From contig NZ_JBGEDP010000001.1 of NCBI RefSeq assembly GCF_041206865.1, forward strand, positions 1,302,001 through 1,366,000: 64,000 nucleotides of DNA, in the 5' to 3' direction. The translations under genes and the position numbers were made by a program. Positions 33,349 through 42,075 of this stretch are shown here, piece by piece; positions within the stretch are counted from its first letter, which is position 1; every line of letters starts with the position of its first letter. The notes under the pieces were generated by a model that saw only the letters and a program-made list of their open reading frames with translations, was not told the DNA's origin and did not search any database. This DNA comes from Mycobacterium sp. HUMS_12744610. Lineage in GTDB: Bacteria > Actinomycetota > Actinomycetes > Mycobacteriales > Mycobacteriaceae.

Positions 33349-34404
33349 TCACCAACACCTGGCCGAGTCCGCCAGCGCCCGCACCAGGCCGGCGGTGACC
33401 GGCGACAATCCGTCGTCGCCGGCCGGTTGCCGACGCGGGCCGAGGCCGCGGACGCGCACCGACAACTCCAGCTGGGCCCCGCCGTCGCGCACGCGGTTGA
33501 CGGGGTTGTCCGGATGCAGGCCGCGCAGTGCGCGCGGGATCCTGTCGAGTTCGGTGACGACCTCATACCCGCTCAGCCGGATGTGCCGGGCCAGGTGCGT
33601 GGCCAGTGCGCGGTTGCGGCCACCGGCCAACAGCTGCGTGCTGCGCCCGATGCGCCCGTAGCCGTGCAGCGAGACCGCGACGTCGACGTGGTCCAGGAAC
33701 TCGGCGAGCCGCGCCGACTCGGCGGGGTCGAACCGGGCCGACGGCAGGTGGTGCGGGTAGCGGTCGGGGTGGCGCAACACGTACAGCGATGCCCCGGCGG
33801 CCTCGGCGGCACGTTCGGCGACGACGTCGGTCATCTTCTCGAGGCCGCCGCCGTGGACGGCGAGAAATCCGAAGCGGGACCGCAACCGGCTGACCTCGAC
33901 CATCCCGGGTTCACCAAGCAACTCCGAAAGGGACTGTGGCGCAGTCCCTGTGGCGGAAGCCGGGCGCTGCCAGCGTGCAGGATCCCAGCGGTGCAGAAAC
34001 GAGATCCAGCACTGCGGCAGGCCGTGGTGGACGGCCCCGTCGATGATGCGCGGCAGGTAGCCCGGGCGCGGTGGACCGGGAACCACGCGGTGGTCGATGT
34101 ACACCCAGGCGGGCGAGGGGCCGTCGCCGGTGACCACGGTCAGCCGGTCCCGCCGGTAGCGCACGGGCACGCCCTCCGCGCCGTCGAGTGCGGCCAGGTC
34201 GCTGTCGGAGACCTGCCAGAGCACCCCGTGCACCCGGCTGCCGGACAGGGGTTCGATGGTGGCGACGCCGCGCTGGTTGATCAGCCAGTCGTGATCGGAC
34301 AGCACCGCCGGCCGCGGGTCGGCCGCGTCGGGACAGCGCAGCGCCATCTGCCTGACGCACAGGTTCGATCCGTATGCGAAGTAGGGATGCCGCCGGGCCG
34401 GCAT
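33349..34404 (-). CDS. Gamma-glutamylcyclotransferase - poly-gamma-glutamate hydrolase fusion
   Basis: Fusion protein of 351 residues. The N-terminal half (1-135) is a gamma-glutamylcyclotransferase-like domain, starting PYFAYGSNLCVRQM and continuing with QRGVATIEP and GVLWQVSDSDLAALDGAEG. The C-terminal half (160-351) resembles the phage-type poly-gamma-glutamate hydrolase family (PF05908): FGFLAVHGGGLEKMTDVVAE, DVAVSLHGYGRIGRSTQLLA and GGRNRALATHLARH. Both domains act on gamma-glutamyl bonds. It starts immediately after the mntH stop with no gap, so the two are coupled. The biological substrate is unknown. Confidence 0.8.
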   Translation of the reverse strand: MPARRHPYFAYGSNLCVRQMALRCPDAADPRPAVLSDHDWLINQRGVATIEPLSGSRVHGVLWQVSDSDLAALDGAEGVPVRYRRDRLTVVTGDGPSPAWVYIDHRVVPGPPRPGYLPRIIDGAVHHGLPQCWISFLHRWDPARWQRPASATGTAPQSLSELLGEPGMVEVSRLRSRFGFLAVHGGGLEKMTDVVAERAAEAAGASLYVLRHPDRYPHHLPSARFDPAESARLAEFLDHVDVAVSLHGYGRIGRSTQLLAGGRNRALATHLARHIRLSGYEVVTELDRIPRALRGLHPDNPVNRVRDGGAQLELSVRVRGLGPRRQPAGDDGLSPVTAGLVRALADSARCW

Positions 34405-35631
34405 CTAGCCGGCCACCGTCAGCCAGATCAGCACCACGTTAAGCAGACTAACCATCACCGCGACCGCCCATCCGATAACGGTGGTGACGGGATGGTTGGC
34501 GTCGCTGCCCATCAGCCGGCGGTCGCTGGTGAGCCTGATCAGGGGAAGCACCGCGAACGGTATCCCGAACGACAGCACGACCTGCGAGAGGACCAGCGCG
34601 CGGGTGGGGTCGAACCCGAGCGCCAGGATCGCCAGCGCGGGGCACAGCGTCACCACGCGGCGCACCACCATCGGCACCGATCGGTGCAGCAACCCCTGCA
34701 TGATCATGGCGCCGGCATAGGCGCCCACCGACGACGACGCGAGCCCCGAGGCGAGCAAGCCGATCGCGAACAGCACCGCGATCGCCGGGCCCAGGGTGTC
34801 GTGGATGGCGGCGTAGGCGCCGTCGATGGACACGGTGATGTCGCGGTGTTGCAGGTTGATCGCGGCGACCAGCAGCATCGCCGCGTTCACCGTCCCGGCC
34901 ACCGCCATCGCCAGCACCACGTCGACGCGGGTGACGCGCAGCAGCATGCTCCGGCGCGGGCCCTTGTCGGGATGTCCGTGCCGGTCGAGGGCCAGGCCGG
35001 AGTGCAGATACACCGCATGCGGCATCACCGTCGCGCCCAGGATCGCGGCGGCCAGCAGCACGCTCTCGCTGCCCCGGAAGTGCGGCAGCAGCCCGCCCAT
35101 GACGTCGCCGGGCGGGGGCGTCTTGACGAAGAAGCTCGCCGCGAAGCCGATCGCGATCACCAGCAGCAAACCCGTGATCACCCGCTCGAAGAGGATCTGG
35201 CCGCGGCGGTCCTGGATCGCCAGCAACAGCAGGGACACGACGCCGGTGACGATCCCGCCGATCAGCAGCGGCAGGCCGAACAGGATGCGCAGGGCGATGG
35301 CACCGCCGATGACTTCGGCGGCGTCGGTCGCAACCGCGACGAGCTCGGCCTGGACCCAGTAGACCAGCCGCGCCGGGCGGCTCATCCGCCTGCCGATCGT
35401 GGCGGGCAGCGACCGGCCGGTCACCAGCCCGAGTTTCGCCGACAGGTACTGCACCAGTCCCGCCAGCACGTTGGCCACCACGATGACCCACAGCAGCAGG
35501 TAGCCGAACTTCGCGCCGGCGCTGACGTTGGCGGCGACGTTGCCGGGATCGACGTAGGCGATGGCGGCGACGAACGCCGGGCCGAGCAGGTACCAGCTTA
35601 TCTTCAGCCCGGACTGGGTGCCCTGCGCCAA
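34405..35631 (-). CDS. mntH: Nramp-family divalent metal (Mn/Fe) transporter MntH
   Basis: Proton-coupled Mn(II)/Fe(II) importer of 408 residues with about 11 membrane helices. The metal-site motif in helix 1 is AIAYVDPGNVAANV (Asp-Pro-Gly-Asn) and in helix 6 ATVMPHAVYLHS (Met-Pro-His). It is strongly similar to M. tuberculosis Rv0924c. The start TTG 35631 lacks a good ribosome site, and M. tuberculosis has a longer N-terminus. A half-site GAGGTTAGCC at 35671-35680 resembles one arm of metal-regulator (IdeR/MntR) boxes, too little to claim regulation. Confidence 0.93.
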   Translation of the reverse strand: MAQGTQSGLKISWYLLGPAFVAAIAYVDPGNVAANVSAGAKFGYLLLWVIVVANVLAGLVQYLSAKLGLVTGRSLPATIGRRMSRPARLVYWVQAELVAVATDAAEVIGGAIALRILFGLPLLIGGIVTGVVSLLLLAIQDRRGQILFERVITGLLLVIAIGFAASFFVKTPPPGDVMGGLLPHFRGSESVLLAAAILGATVMPHAVYLHSGLALDRHGHPDKGPRRSMLLRVTRVDVVLAMAVAGTVNAAMLLVAAINLQHRDITVSIDGAYAAIHDTLGPAIAVLFAIGLLASGLASSSVGAYAGAMIMQGLLHRSVPMVVRRVVTLCPALAILALGFDPTRALVLSQVVLSFGIPFAVLPLIRLTSDRRLMGSDANHPVTTVIGWAVAVMVSLLNVVLIWLTVAG

Positions 35632-35730
35632 CGTGCCGATCCCTCGATTCAGTTTCCCGAATAGAAAAGTGAGGTTAGCCGAAGACGCCGGCGCCCGGTC
35701 ACACCCGGGCCCGGTGTTCGGATTCCGGCC

Positions 35731-36807
35731 TCACCCGGGGACGTAAAGGCCTTGGCCCGTGACCAGCGGCAAGTCCAGCGTGGTGCGGATACCCGCCGGC
35801 GCGGCGACCACCGCGGGGATCGCGTTGACGACCCGCATCGCGGTGGCGACCAGCCCGGCGTGGTTGTGGTCGCCGAGGCGGCTGCCCAGGCAGACGTCGA
35901 TGGCGTAGGAGGGTTCGCCGGTGATCTCGATGCGGTAGGAGCCGCCGGGCTGCGCGGGCTGCGGCCACTCGGGGCACAGGTCCTCGCGCAGCCGGGTCAC
36001 GTGCTCGAGGACGACGACGGGGTCGCCGTTGACCATTCCGAACACCTCGAAGCGCAGCGCCGCGGCGGTGCCCTCGGCGATGTGACCCGAGGCGATGTCG
36101 AAGTCCTCGGGCGCCGGTTCGCGGACGTAGACCTCGGCCACCTCGTCGAGCGTGATCCCCAGGCCCGCCGCCAACTGCCGCACCACCGATCCCCACGCCA
36201 TACTCAGCACGCCGGTCTGCAGCAGCATCGGGATCTCGTCGAGCGGCTTGCCGAAGCCCATCACGTCGAACATGACGGCGTGGCTGTCGTAGGTGGCGTA
36301 GTCGACGATCTCCATGCAGCGGATCTGCTGGATGTTCTGGCAGGTGCCCGCGAGGGCCAGCGGCAGCAGGTCGTTGGCGAAGCCCGGGTCGATGCCGTTG
36401 ACGAACAGGCTCGAATTGCCTTCCTGCGCAGCCTCTTCCAGAGGGTTGATGAGCTCGTCGGGGATCACCTGCCACGGGTATTGCAGAAAGACCGGACCGC
36501 TGCCCACCACGTTGATTCCCGCCGCCAGGATGCGCCGGTAGTCGTCGAGGGCCTCCATCAGCCGGTTGTCCGCCAGCGCGGTGTAGACGGCGCACCGCGG
36601 GCCGGTGGCCAGCACCGCGTCCAGGTCGGTGCTGGCCAGCACGCCGGTAGGTTCCGTCAGGCCGGCAAGTTCCGCCGCGTCCTTGCCGGATTTCGCCTCC
36701 GAGGACACCCAGACACCGGTGAGCTCGAACTGCGGATTGGTGATCAGCGCCTTCAGCGCGTGTACACCGACGTTGCCGGTGCCCAGTTGGACGACGGGGA
36801 TTGCCAT
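35731..36807 (-). CDS. Dihydrodipicolinate-reductase-like NAD(P)-binding protein (Rv0926c type)
   Basis: Protein of 358 residues with an N-terminal Rossmann fold (PVVQLGTGNVGVHALKALI) and a C-terminal domain like those of mycobacterial dihydrodipicolinate reductase N-domain proteins. The lysine-biosynthesis catalytic motifs of true DapB are not evident, so the reaction is unknown. It is orthologous by position to Rv0926c between mntH and Rv0927c. ATG 36807 follows GAGGAGC. The SDR gene upstream ends 25 bp before, so an operon is likely. Confidence 0.85.
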   Translation of the reverse strand: MAIPVVQLGTGNVGVHALKALITNPQFELTGVWVSSEAKSGKDAAELAGLTEPTGVLASTDLDAVLATGPRCAVYTALADNRLMEALDDYRRILAAGINVVGSGPVFLQYPWQVIPDELINPLEEAAQEGNSSLFVNGIDPGFANDLLPLALAGTCQNIQQIRCMEIVDYATYDSHAVMFDVMGFGKPLDEIPMLLQTGVLSMAWGSVVRQLAAGLGITLDEVAEVYVREPAPEDFDIASGHIAEGTAAALRFEVFGMVNGDPVVVLEHVTRLREDLCPEWPQPAQPGGSYRIEITGEPSYAIDVCLGSRLGDHNHAGLVATAMRVVNAIPAVVAAPAGIRTTLDLPLVTGQGLYVPG

Positions 36808-36832
36808 GGCTGCTCCTCTAGAGGTCGGGGAC

Positions 36833-37624
36833 TCACAGGTCGGGGACGGGGATGTCGAGGTTGGGGTAGGTGAGGCCGCCGTCGACCTCCAGCGTCTTGC
36901 CGGTCAGGAAGCTACCGGCCGGCGACGCCAAATAGACTGCGGCGGCGGCGATGTCGTCGGTGTCGCCGAGGCGGCGCAGCGGTGTCGCCTTCTCCATCGG
37001 CGCGCGCAGTTCGTCGTTGGAGGCCACCACGTCCAGCGCGGAGGTCAGGATCGAGCCCGGCGCGATGGCGTTGACCCGGATCCGGGGGCACAGGTCCAGC
37101 GCGGACAGCCGCGTGTAGTGGGACAGGGCGGCCTTGGCGGTGCCGTAGGCCGCGAATCCCCGCCCGGCCAGGCGCCCCATCGTGGAGGTGATGTTGATGA
37201 TGCTGCCGCCCCCGGAGTGCTCGAGCATCAACGGCACGGCCGCGACGGTCAACGCGTGCGCGGTGGCGACGTTGAAGGTGAACGCGTCCTTGAGGTCCTT
37301 GGTGGAGGTGGTGAGCAGCGTGTTGGGCATGGTCCCGCCGACGTTGTTGACCGCGATGTCGAGGCGTCCGAAAGCCTCGACGGCCGCAGCGGCCAGCTGC
37401 GCGGTGGCCTCCGGGTGGGCCAGGTCGGCGGCGACGGTGTGCGCGCGGCGGCCGGTGGCTCGGACCTGTTCGGCGACGGCGTCTAGTTGGGACTGGGTGC
37501 GCGACGCGATGAGGACGTCGGCGCCGGCTTCGGCGAAAGCCACGGCGATAGCGGCACCGATGCCGCGCCCGCCACCGGTGATGACGGCGACTTTGTCGTC
37601 GAGGCGGAACCTGTCAAGGATCAT
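36833..37624 (-). CDS. Short-chain dehydrogenase/reductase (Rv0927c type)
   Basis: Classical SDR of 263 residues, the same length as Rv0927c. The cofactor motif TGGGRGIG is at about residues 18-25, NNVGGT in the middle, and the catalytic Ser-Tyr-Lys appears in NITSTMG and [10 protein letters not shown]. The frame is open to 37813, but ATG 37624 with AAAGG upstream gives the family start. The substrate is unknown, probably a beta-hydroxyacyl or secondary alcohol. It is divergent from pstS across about 300 bp with no other gene in it. Confidence 0.9.
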   Translation of the reverse strand: MILDRFRLDDKVAVITGGGRGIGAAIAVAFAEAGADVLIASRTQSQLDAVAEQVRATGRRAHTVAADLAHPEATAQLAAAAVEAFGRLDIAVNNVGGTMPNTLLTTSTKDLKDAFTFNVATAHALTVAAVPLMLEHSGGGSIINITSTMGRLAGRGFAAYGTAKAALSHYTRLSALDLCPRIRVNAIAPGSILTSALDVVASNDELRAPMEKATPLRRLGDTDDIAAAAVYLASPAGSFLTGKTLEVDGGLTYPNLDIPVPDL

Positions 37625-37921
37625 TGCGGCCTTTCTTTGTTGAGTTGTGGGCCGAAACGGCAGCAAACCCCGCCGCCCGACGAAGGGCTTTTCTGAAACA
37701 GGTTCTAGTTTTGCACACGCGCCGGCGGATGTGACGTGGCCCATACCGGACGGTCGGGCACCCGTGCCGCCGCCGGTGGAGGCCGCTTTCCGCAGCAACC
37801 GACGTTTGCTCACCGTTAACCTTGGTCCTGTTAGCTTCGGGGCTGCGAGGAAGACGGCTGGTTAGCGGGCTGCGGCTGCGTGCGGCGGCGATCACCTTCA
37901 ATCCCTACCGTAAGGATTTGA

Positions 37922-39034
37922 ATGAAACTCAACCGATTTGGCGCCACGCTGGGTGTCCTGGCCGCCGCTGCGCTGGTGGTGTCGGGATGCGGCAGCGACA
38001 ACAACTCCAACGCGGGGCACGCGACGACGGGCCAGTCGTCAGCGAACGTGAGCTGCGGCGGGAAGAAGGCGCTGAAGGCAAGCGGGTCGACGGCGCAGGC
38101 GAACGCGATGACCCGCTTCGTCAATACGTTCGAACAGGCTTGCCCCGGTCAGACCCTGAACTACACACCCAACGGCTCGGGTGCCGGGATCGCCGAATTC
38201 ACAGGTAACCAAACCGATTTCGGCGGCTCGGACTCCCCGTTGACCGCCCAGGAACACACCAAGGCGCAGCAGCGGTGCGGCTCGCCGGCGTGGGACCTGC
38301 CGGTGGTGTTCGGCCCGATCGCGATCACCTACAACGTCAAGGGCCTCGGTTCGCTCAATCTCGACGGCCCGACCGCGGCGAAGATCTTCAACGGTGCCAT
38401 CACCACCTGGAACGACCCGGCGATCCAGAAGCTGAACGCCGGCGCCAACCTGCCGGCCGAGCCGATCCACGTGGTGTTCCGCAACGACCAGTCGGGAACC
38501 ACCGACAACTTCCAGGAATACCTCGACGCGGCGTCCGACGGCGCGTGGGGCAAGGGTGCCGGTAAGACGTTCAACGGCGGCGTCGGCGAGGGCGCCAAAG
38601 GTAACGACGGCACCTCGGCGGCGATCAAGGCCACCGAGGGGTCGATCACCTACAACGAGTGGTCGTTCGCCCAGTCCCAGAAGCTGAACATGGCCAAGAT
38701 CGTCACCTCGGCCGGTCCGGACCCGGTGGCGATCAGCGCGGACTCGGTTGGCAAGACGATCTCCGGGGCCACCATCAAGGGCCAGGGCAACGACATGGTG
38801 ATCGACACGCTTTCGTTCTACAAGCCGACCCAGGCCGGCTCCTATCCGATCGTCCTGGCCACCTATGAAGTGGTCTGCTCGAAGTATCCCGACGCGCAGG
38901 TCGGCACGGCGGTGAAGGCGTTCCTGCAAAGCACCATCGGCGCAGGGCAGAATGGCCTGGCCAACAACGGATACATCCCCATTCCCGACGCGTTCAAGTC
39001 CAAGCTGTCGACGTCGGTGAACGCCATCAGCTGA
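37922..39034 (+). CDS. pstS3: Phosphate ABC transporter substrate-binding lipoprotein PstS (PstS3-like)
   Basis: Periplasmic phosphate receptor of 370 residues, the length of M. tuberculosis PstS3. The signal peptide ends in lipobox V-S-G-C with lipidated Cys23. ASGSTAQ, NGSGAGI and FGGSDSPL form the phosphate-contact loops, and [11 protein letters not shown] is the conserved binding segment. ATG 37922 follows AAGGA. It is first of pstS-pstC-pstA; no pstB ATPase is in the window, so the ATPase must be elsewhere. Confidence 0.93.
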   Translation: MKLNRFGATLGVLAAAALVVSGCGSDNNSNAGHATTGQSSANVSCGGKKALKASGSTAQANAMTRFVNTFEQACPGQTLNYTPNGSGAGIAEFTGNQTDFGGSDSPLTAQEHTKAQQRCGSPAWDLPVVFGPIAITYNVKGLGSLNLDGPTAAKIFNGAITTWNDPAIQKLNAGANLPAEPIHVVFRNDQSGTTDNFQEYLDAASDGAWGKGAGKTFNGGVGEGAKGNDGTSAAIKATEGSITYNEWSFAQSQKLNMAKIVTSAGPDPVAISADSVGKTISGATIKGQGNDMVIDTLSFYKPTQAGSYPIVLATYEVVCSKYPDAQVGTAVKAFLQSTIGAGQNGLANNGYIPIPDAFKSKLSTSVNAIS

Positions 39035-39046
39035 CCCGGGACATAG

Positions 39047-40039
39047 ATGACACGAGCAACGGTCTCCACCCCGCCGGGCAGGAAGAGCCCTGCGCTGGCG
39101 GTGGCAGACACCCGCGCGGGCCGGCGCGGCGACCAACTGTTCAAGTTGGTCGCCGTCGCCGCCGGCGCGACGATCGTCGTCGCGATCGCGCTGATCGCGG
39201 TGTTCCTGTTGCTTCGTGCCGTCCCGTCGCTGCGCGCCAACCACGCGGACTTCTTCACCAGCGCCGACTTCAAGACCACCAACCCCAACGAGCTGGCGTT
39301 CGGGGTCCGCGACCTGTTCATGGTCACGGTGCTGAGCTCGATCACCGCGCTGGTGCTGGCCGTACCGATCGCGGTCGGCATCGCGGTGTACCTCACCCAG
39401 TACGCGCCGACGCGCCTGTCCCGCGCATTCGGCGCGATGGTGGATCTGCTGGCCGCGGTGCCGTCGATCATCTTCGGGTTGTGGGGGATCTTCGTGCTGG
39501 CGCCTCAGCTCAGGCCGGTCGCGACGTTCCTCAACCGCAACCTCGGGTGGTTCTTCCTGTTCAGTCACGGCAACGTGTCGGTGGCCGGGGGTGGCACCAT
39601 CTTCACCGCCGGCATCGTGCTCTCGGTGATGATCCTGCCGATCATCACCTCGGTGTCGCGGGAGGTGTTCCGTCAGACGCCCGGCATCCAGAAGGAAGCC
39701 GCCCAGGCGCTCGGTGCCACCAAGTGGGAGGTGGTGCGGATGACCGTGCTGCCGTTCGGGCGCAGCGGTGTCATCGCGGCGTCGATGCTCGGCCTGGGCC
39801 GGGCCCTGGGGGAGACCGTGGCCGTGCTGATCATCCTGCGTTCGGCCGCCCAACCGGGACAGTGGTCGCTGTTCGACGGTGGATACACGTTCGCGTCCAA
39901 GATCGCGTCCGCGGCGGCCGAGTTCAGCCAGCCGCTGCCCACGGGAGCCTACATCGCCGCGGGTTTCGCGCTGTTCGTCCTGACATTCATCGTCAACGCG
40001 CTCGCCCGCGCGGTCGCCGGCGGGAAGGTCAACGGATGA
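39047..40039 (+). CDS. pstC2: Phosphate ABC transporter permease PstC (PstC2-like)
   Basis: Membrane permease of 330 residues with six predicted helices. The ABC-permease EAA loop is recognisable in [20 protein letters not shown]. The conserved [17 protein letters not shown] lies in the membrane core. It starts 12 bp after pstS. The stop at 40037-40039 overlaps the first of a series of mini-ORFs that run through MIRU repeats to pstA. Confidence 0.93.
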   Translation: MTRATVSTPPGRKSPALAVADTRAGRRGDQLFKLVAVAAGATIVVAIALIAVFLLLRAVPSLRANHADFFTSADFKTTNPNELAFGVRDLFMVTVLSSITALVLAVPIAVGIAVYLTQYAPTRLSRAFGAMVDLLAAVPSIIFGLWGIFVLAPQLRPVATFLNRNLGWFFLFSHGNVSVAGGGTIFTAGIVLSVMILPIITSVSREVFRQTPGIQKEAAQALGATKWEVVRMTVLPFGRSGVIAASMLGLGRALGETVAVLIILRSAAQPGQWSLFDGGYTFASKIASAAAEFSQPLPTGAYIAAGFALFVLTFIVNALARAVAGGKVNG

Positions 40040-40054
40040 CCCCGGAGCGGCGCC

Positions 40055-40213
40055 GATGACCCGCGCTGGTGACGATGCAGAGCGAAGCGATGAGGAGGAG
40101 CGGCGCCGATGACCCGCGCTGGTGACGATGCAGAGCGAAGCGATGAGGAGGAGCGGCGCCGATGACCCGCGCTGGTGACGATGCAGAGCGAAGCGATGAG
40201 GAGGAGCGGCGCC
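40055..40213 (+). repeat. Three tandem 53-bp MIRU repeats
   Basis: Three copies of a 53-bp unit (40055-40107, 40108-40160, 40161-40213), apparently identical, begin GATGACCCGCGCTGG and end GAGGAGGAGCGGCGCC. A truncated unit precedes them after the pstC stop. Each unit holds an 18-codon ORF whose TGA overlaps the next ATG, and the last overlaps the pstA ATG at 40215. This matches the mycobacterial interspersed repetitive unit family. Confidence 0.93.
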
Positions 40214-40214
40214 G

Positions 40215-41117
40215 ATGACCGTCGACGCGTTCGACCGCCCGGTCAAGGCGGAGGTGTTCCACCGGCTGAGCCTGCGGCGGCGGATCACCAACAACGTCGC
40301 CACCGCGTTCTTCCTCGTCTCGTTCGTCACGGCGCTGGTGCCGCTGCTGTGGGTCCTCTCGGTGGTGGTCTCGCGGGGCTGGTATGCGGTCACCCGGTCG
40401 GGCTGGTGGACGCACTCGCTGCGCGGCGTGCTGCCCGAACAGTTCGCCGGCGGGATCTACCACGCGCTGTACGGGACGCTGGTGCAAGCCGGGGTGGCCG
40501 TCGTCCTGTCGGTGCCGCTGGGCCTGATGGTTGCGGTGTACCTGGTCGAATACAGCTCCAGCCGGCTGGTACGGGTGACGACGTTCATGGTCGACGTGCT
40601 GGCCGGGGTCCCGTCGATCGTGGCGGCGCTGTTCGTCTTCAGCCTCTGGATCGTGACCCTGGGCTTCCAGCAGAGCGCCTTCGCCGTGTCGTTGGCGCTG
40701 GTGCTGCTGATGCTGCCTGTCGTGGTGCGCTCCGCCGAGGAGATGCTCAGGCTGGTGCCCGACGACCTGCGCGAGGCCAGCTACGCGCTGGGTGTCACCA
40801 AGTGGAAGACCATCGTGCGGATCGTCTTCCCGATCGCGATGCCCGGCATCGTCTCGGGTGTGCTGTTGTCGGTCGCACGTGTCATCGGCGAGACCGCGCC
40901 GGTGCTGGTGCTGGTCGGGTACAGTCGCTCGATCAACCTCGACGTCCTGCACGGCAACATGGCCTCGCTGCCGCTGCTCATCTACACCGAGCTCACCAAC
41001 CCCGAGCAGGCCGGTTTCCTGCGCATCTGGGGTGCGGCGCTGAGCCTGATCATCCTCGTGGGCGTCATCAACCTTATTGCCGCGGCAACCCGTTTCGTCG
41101 CGAACCGGCGCGGCTGA
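40215..41117 (+). CDS. pstA1: Phosphate ABC transporter permease PstA (PstA1-like)
   Basis: Second permease of the phosphate importer, 300 residues, six helices. The EAA loop is LREASYALGVTKWKTIVRIV, and DVLAGVPSIVAALFVF is the conserved core segment. Its ATG lies in the sequence that begins each MIRU, so its start region is itself MIRU-derived and overlaps the preceding mini-ORF stop by 4 bp. GAGGAGGAG upstream in the last repeat is a good ribosome site. Confidence 0.93.
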   Translation: MTVDAFDRPVKAEVFHRLSLRRRITNNVATAFFLVSFVTALVPLLWVLSVVVSRGWYAVTRSGWWTHSLRGVLPEQFAGGIYHALYGTLVQAGVAVVLSVPLGLMVAVYLVEYSSSRLVRVTTFMVDVLAGVPSIVAALFVFSLWIVTLGFQQSAFAVSLALVLLMLPVVVRSAEEMLRLVPDDLREASYALGVTKWKTIVRIVFPIAMPGIVSGVLLSVARVIGETAPVLVLVGYSRSINLDVLHGNMASLPLLIYTELTNPEQAGFLRIWGAALSLIILVGVINLIAAATRFVANRRG

Positions 41118-41127
41118 GTCGGGCGCG

Positions 41128-42024
41128 TCAGGACTTCGACGCGGCCCGCGCGCGGGACTTCTTGGCGGGCGCCTTTTTCGCGGGGGGTTTTTTCGCCGGC
41201 GCCTTCTTCACCGGCGCCCTGTCGTCGCCGCCGCCGGAACGTGCCTTCAGGCTGGCCTCCAGCTTGGCGAGCAGATCGGAGACGTCTTCGGTCTCGTCGA
41301 GCTCCTGGGGTTGCTCCTCGGTGGTGAACGCCTCCCCGCCTTCGAGCTTGGCGTCGATGAGCTCCCGTAGCTGCTCCTGGTAGCTGTCGTGGAAGCGGTC
41401 CGGGTTGAACTCCTCGGCCATCGACTCCACGACCTGCCCGGCCATCTTGAGCTCGGCGGGCTTGATCTCGACCTCCTTGTCGAGCACCGGGAAGTCGGGA
41501 TCGCGGATCTCGTCGGGCCACAACAGGGTGTGGATCACCATCACGTCGCGCTTGCCGAAATCCTTGACGCGCAACGCGGCCAGCCGCGTCTTGTTGCGCA
41601 GCGTGAAGTGGACGATCGCCATCCGTTCGGTCTGGGCGAGCGTCTTGGCAAGCAGCACATAGGATTTCGACGACTTCGAGTCCGGCTCCAGGAAGTAGCT
41701 GCGATCGAACATCATCGGGTCGACCTCGCTGGCCGGCACGAACTCGAGCACCTCGATCTCGCGGCTGCGTTCCTCGGGCAGGGTGGCGATGTCGTCGTCG
41801 GTGATCACCACCATCTGCCCGTCGGCGGACTCGTAGGCGCGGGCGAGGTCGCCGTATTCGACCACCTCGCCGCACACCTCACACACGCGCTTGTAGCGGA
41901 CGCGGCCGTTGTCCTTGGCGTGCACCTGATGGAACTTGATGTCGTGGTCTTCGGTGGCGCTGTATACCTTGACCGGCACGTTGACCAGACCGAACGCGAT
42001 CGAGCCCTTCCAGATGGAGCGCAT
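41128..42024 (-). CDS. ku: Non-homologous end-joining protein Ku
   Basis: Double-strand-break end-binding protein, 298 residues. RSIWKGSIAFGLVNVPVKVY is the classical N-terminus, and the beta-barrel core extends to about residue 240. A low-complexity Lys/Ala/Pro tail (repeats of AKKAP type, about the last 40 residues) follows, as in several nontuberculous mycobacteria; it is longer than in M. tuberculosis Ku and may bind DNA. ATG 42024 is preferred over 42042. LigD is encoded nearby on the opposite strand, separated by two sugar-metabolism genes. Confidence 0.93.
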   Translation of the reverse strand: MRSIWKGSIAFGLVNVPVKVYSATEDHDIKFHQVHAKDNGRVRYKRVCEVCGEVVEYGDLARAYESADGQMVVITDDDIATLPEERSREIEVLEFVPASEVDPMMFDRSYFLEPDSKSSKSYVLLAKTLAQTERMAIVHFTLRNKTRLAALRVKDFGKRDVMVIHTLLWPDEIRDPDFPVLDKEVEIKPAELKMAGQVVESMAEEFNPDRFHDSYQEQLRELIDAKLEGGEAFTTEEQPQELDETEDVSDLLAKLEASLKARSGGGDDRAPVKKAPAKKPPAKKAPAKKSRARAASKS

Positions 42025-42075
42025 GTAAGTCAGTATGCCCACACAGTTGGGCCGCTAACAGCGCGCCGGGCCGGG

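Noticed and set aside
35671..35680. GAGGTTAGCC upstream of mntH as a metal-regulator box
   Set aside because: Only one half-site is present; no inverted partner, so it was not listed as a feature.
40055..40213. Regular repeats that could suggest a CRISPR array
   Set aside because: The three 53-bp units are head to tail with no spacers and match MIRU.
38039..40393. Long minus-strand ORF of 784 codons opposite the pst genes
   Set aside because: Antisense shadow of pstS/pstC/MIRU; Arg/His/Gly-rich with no domain, while the plus strand has clear transporter genes.
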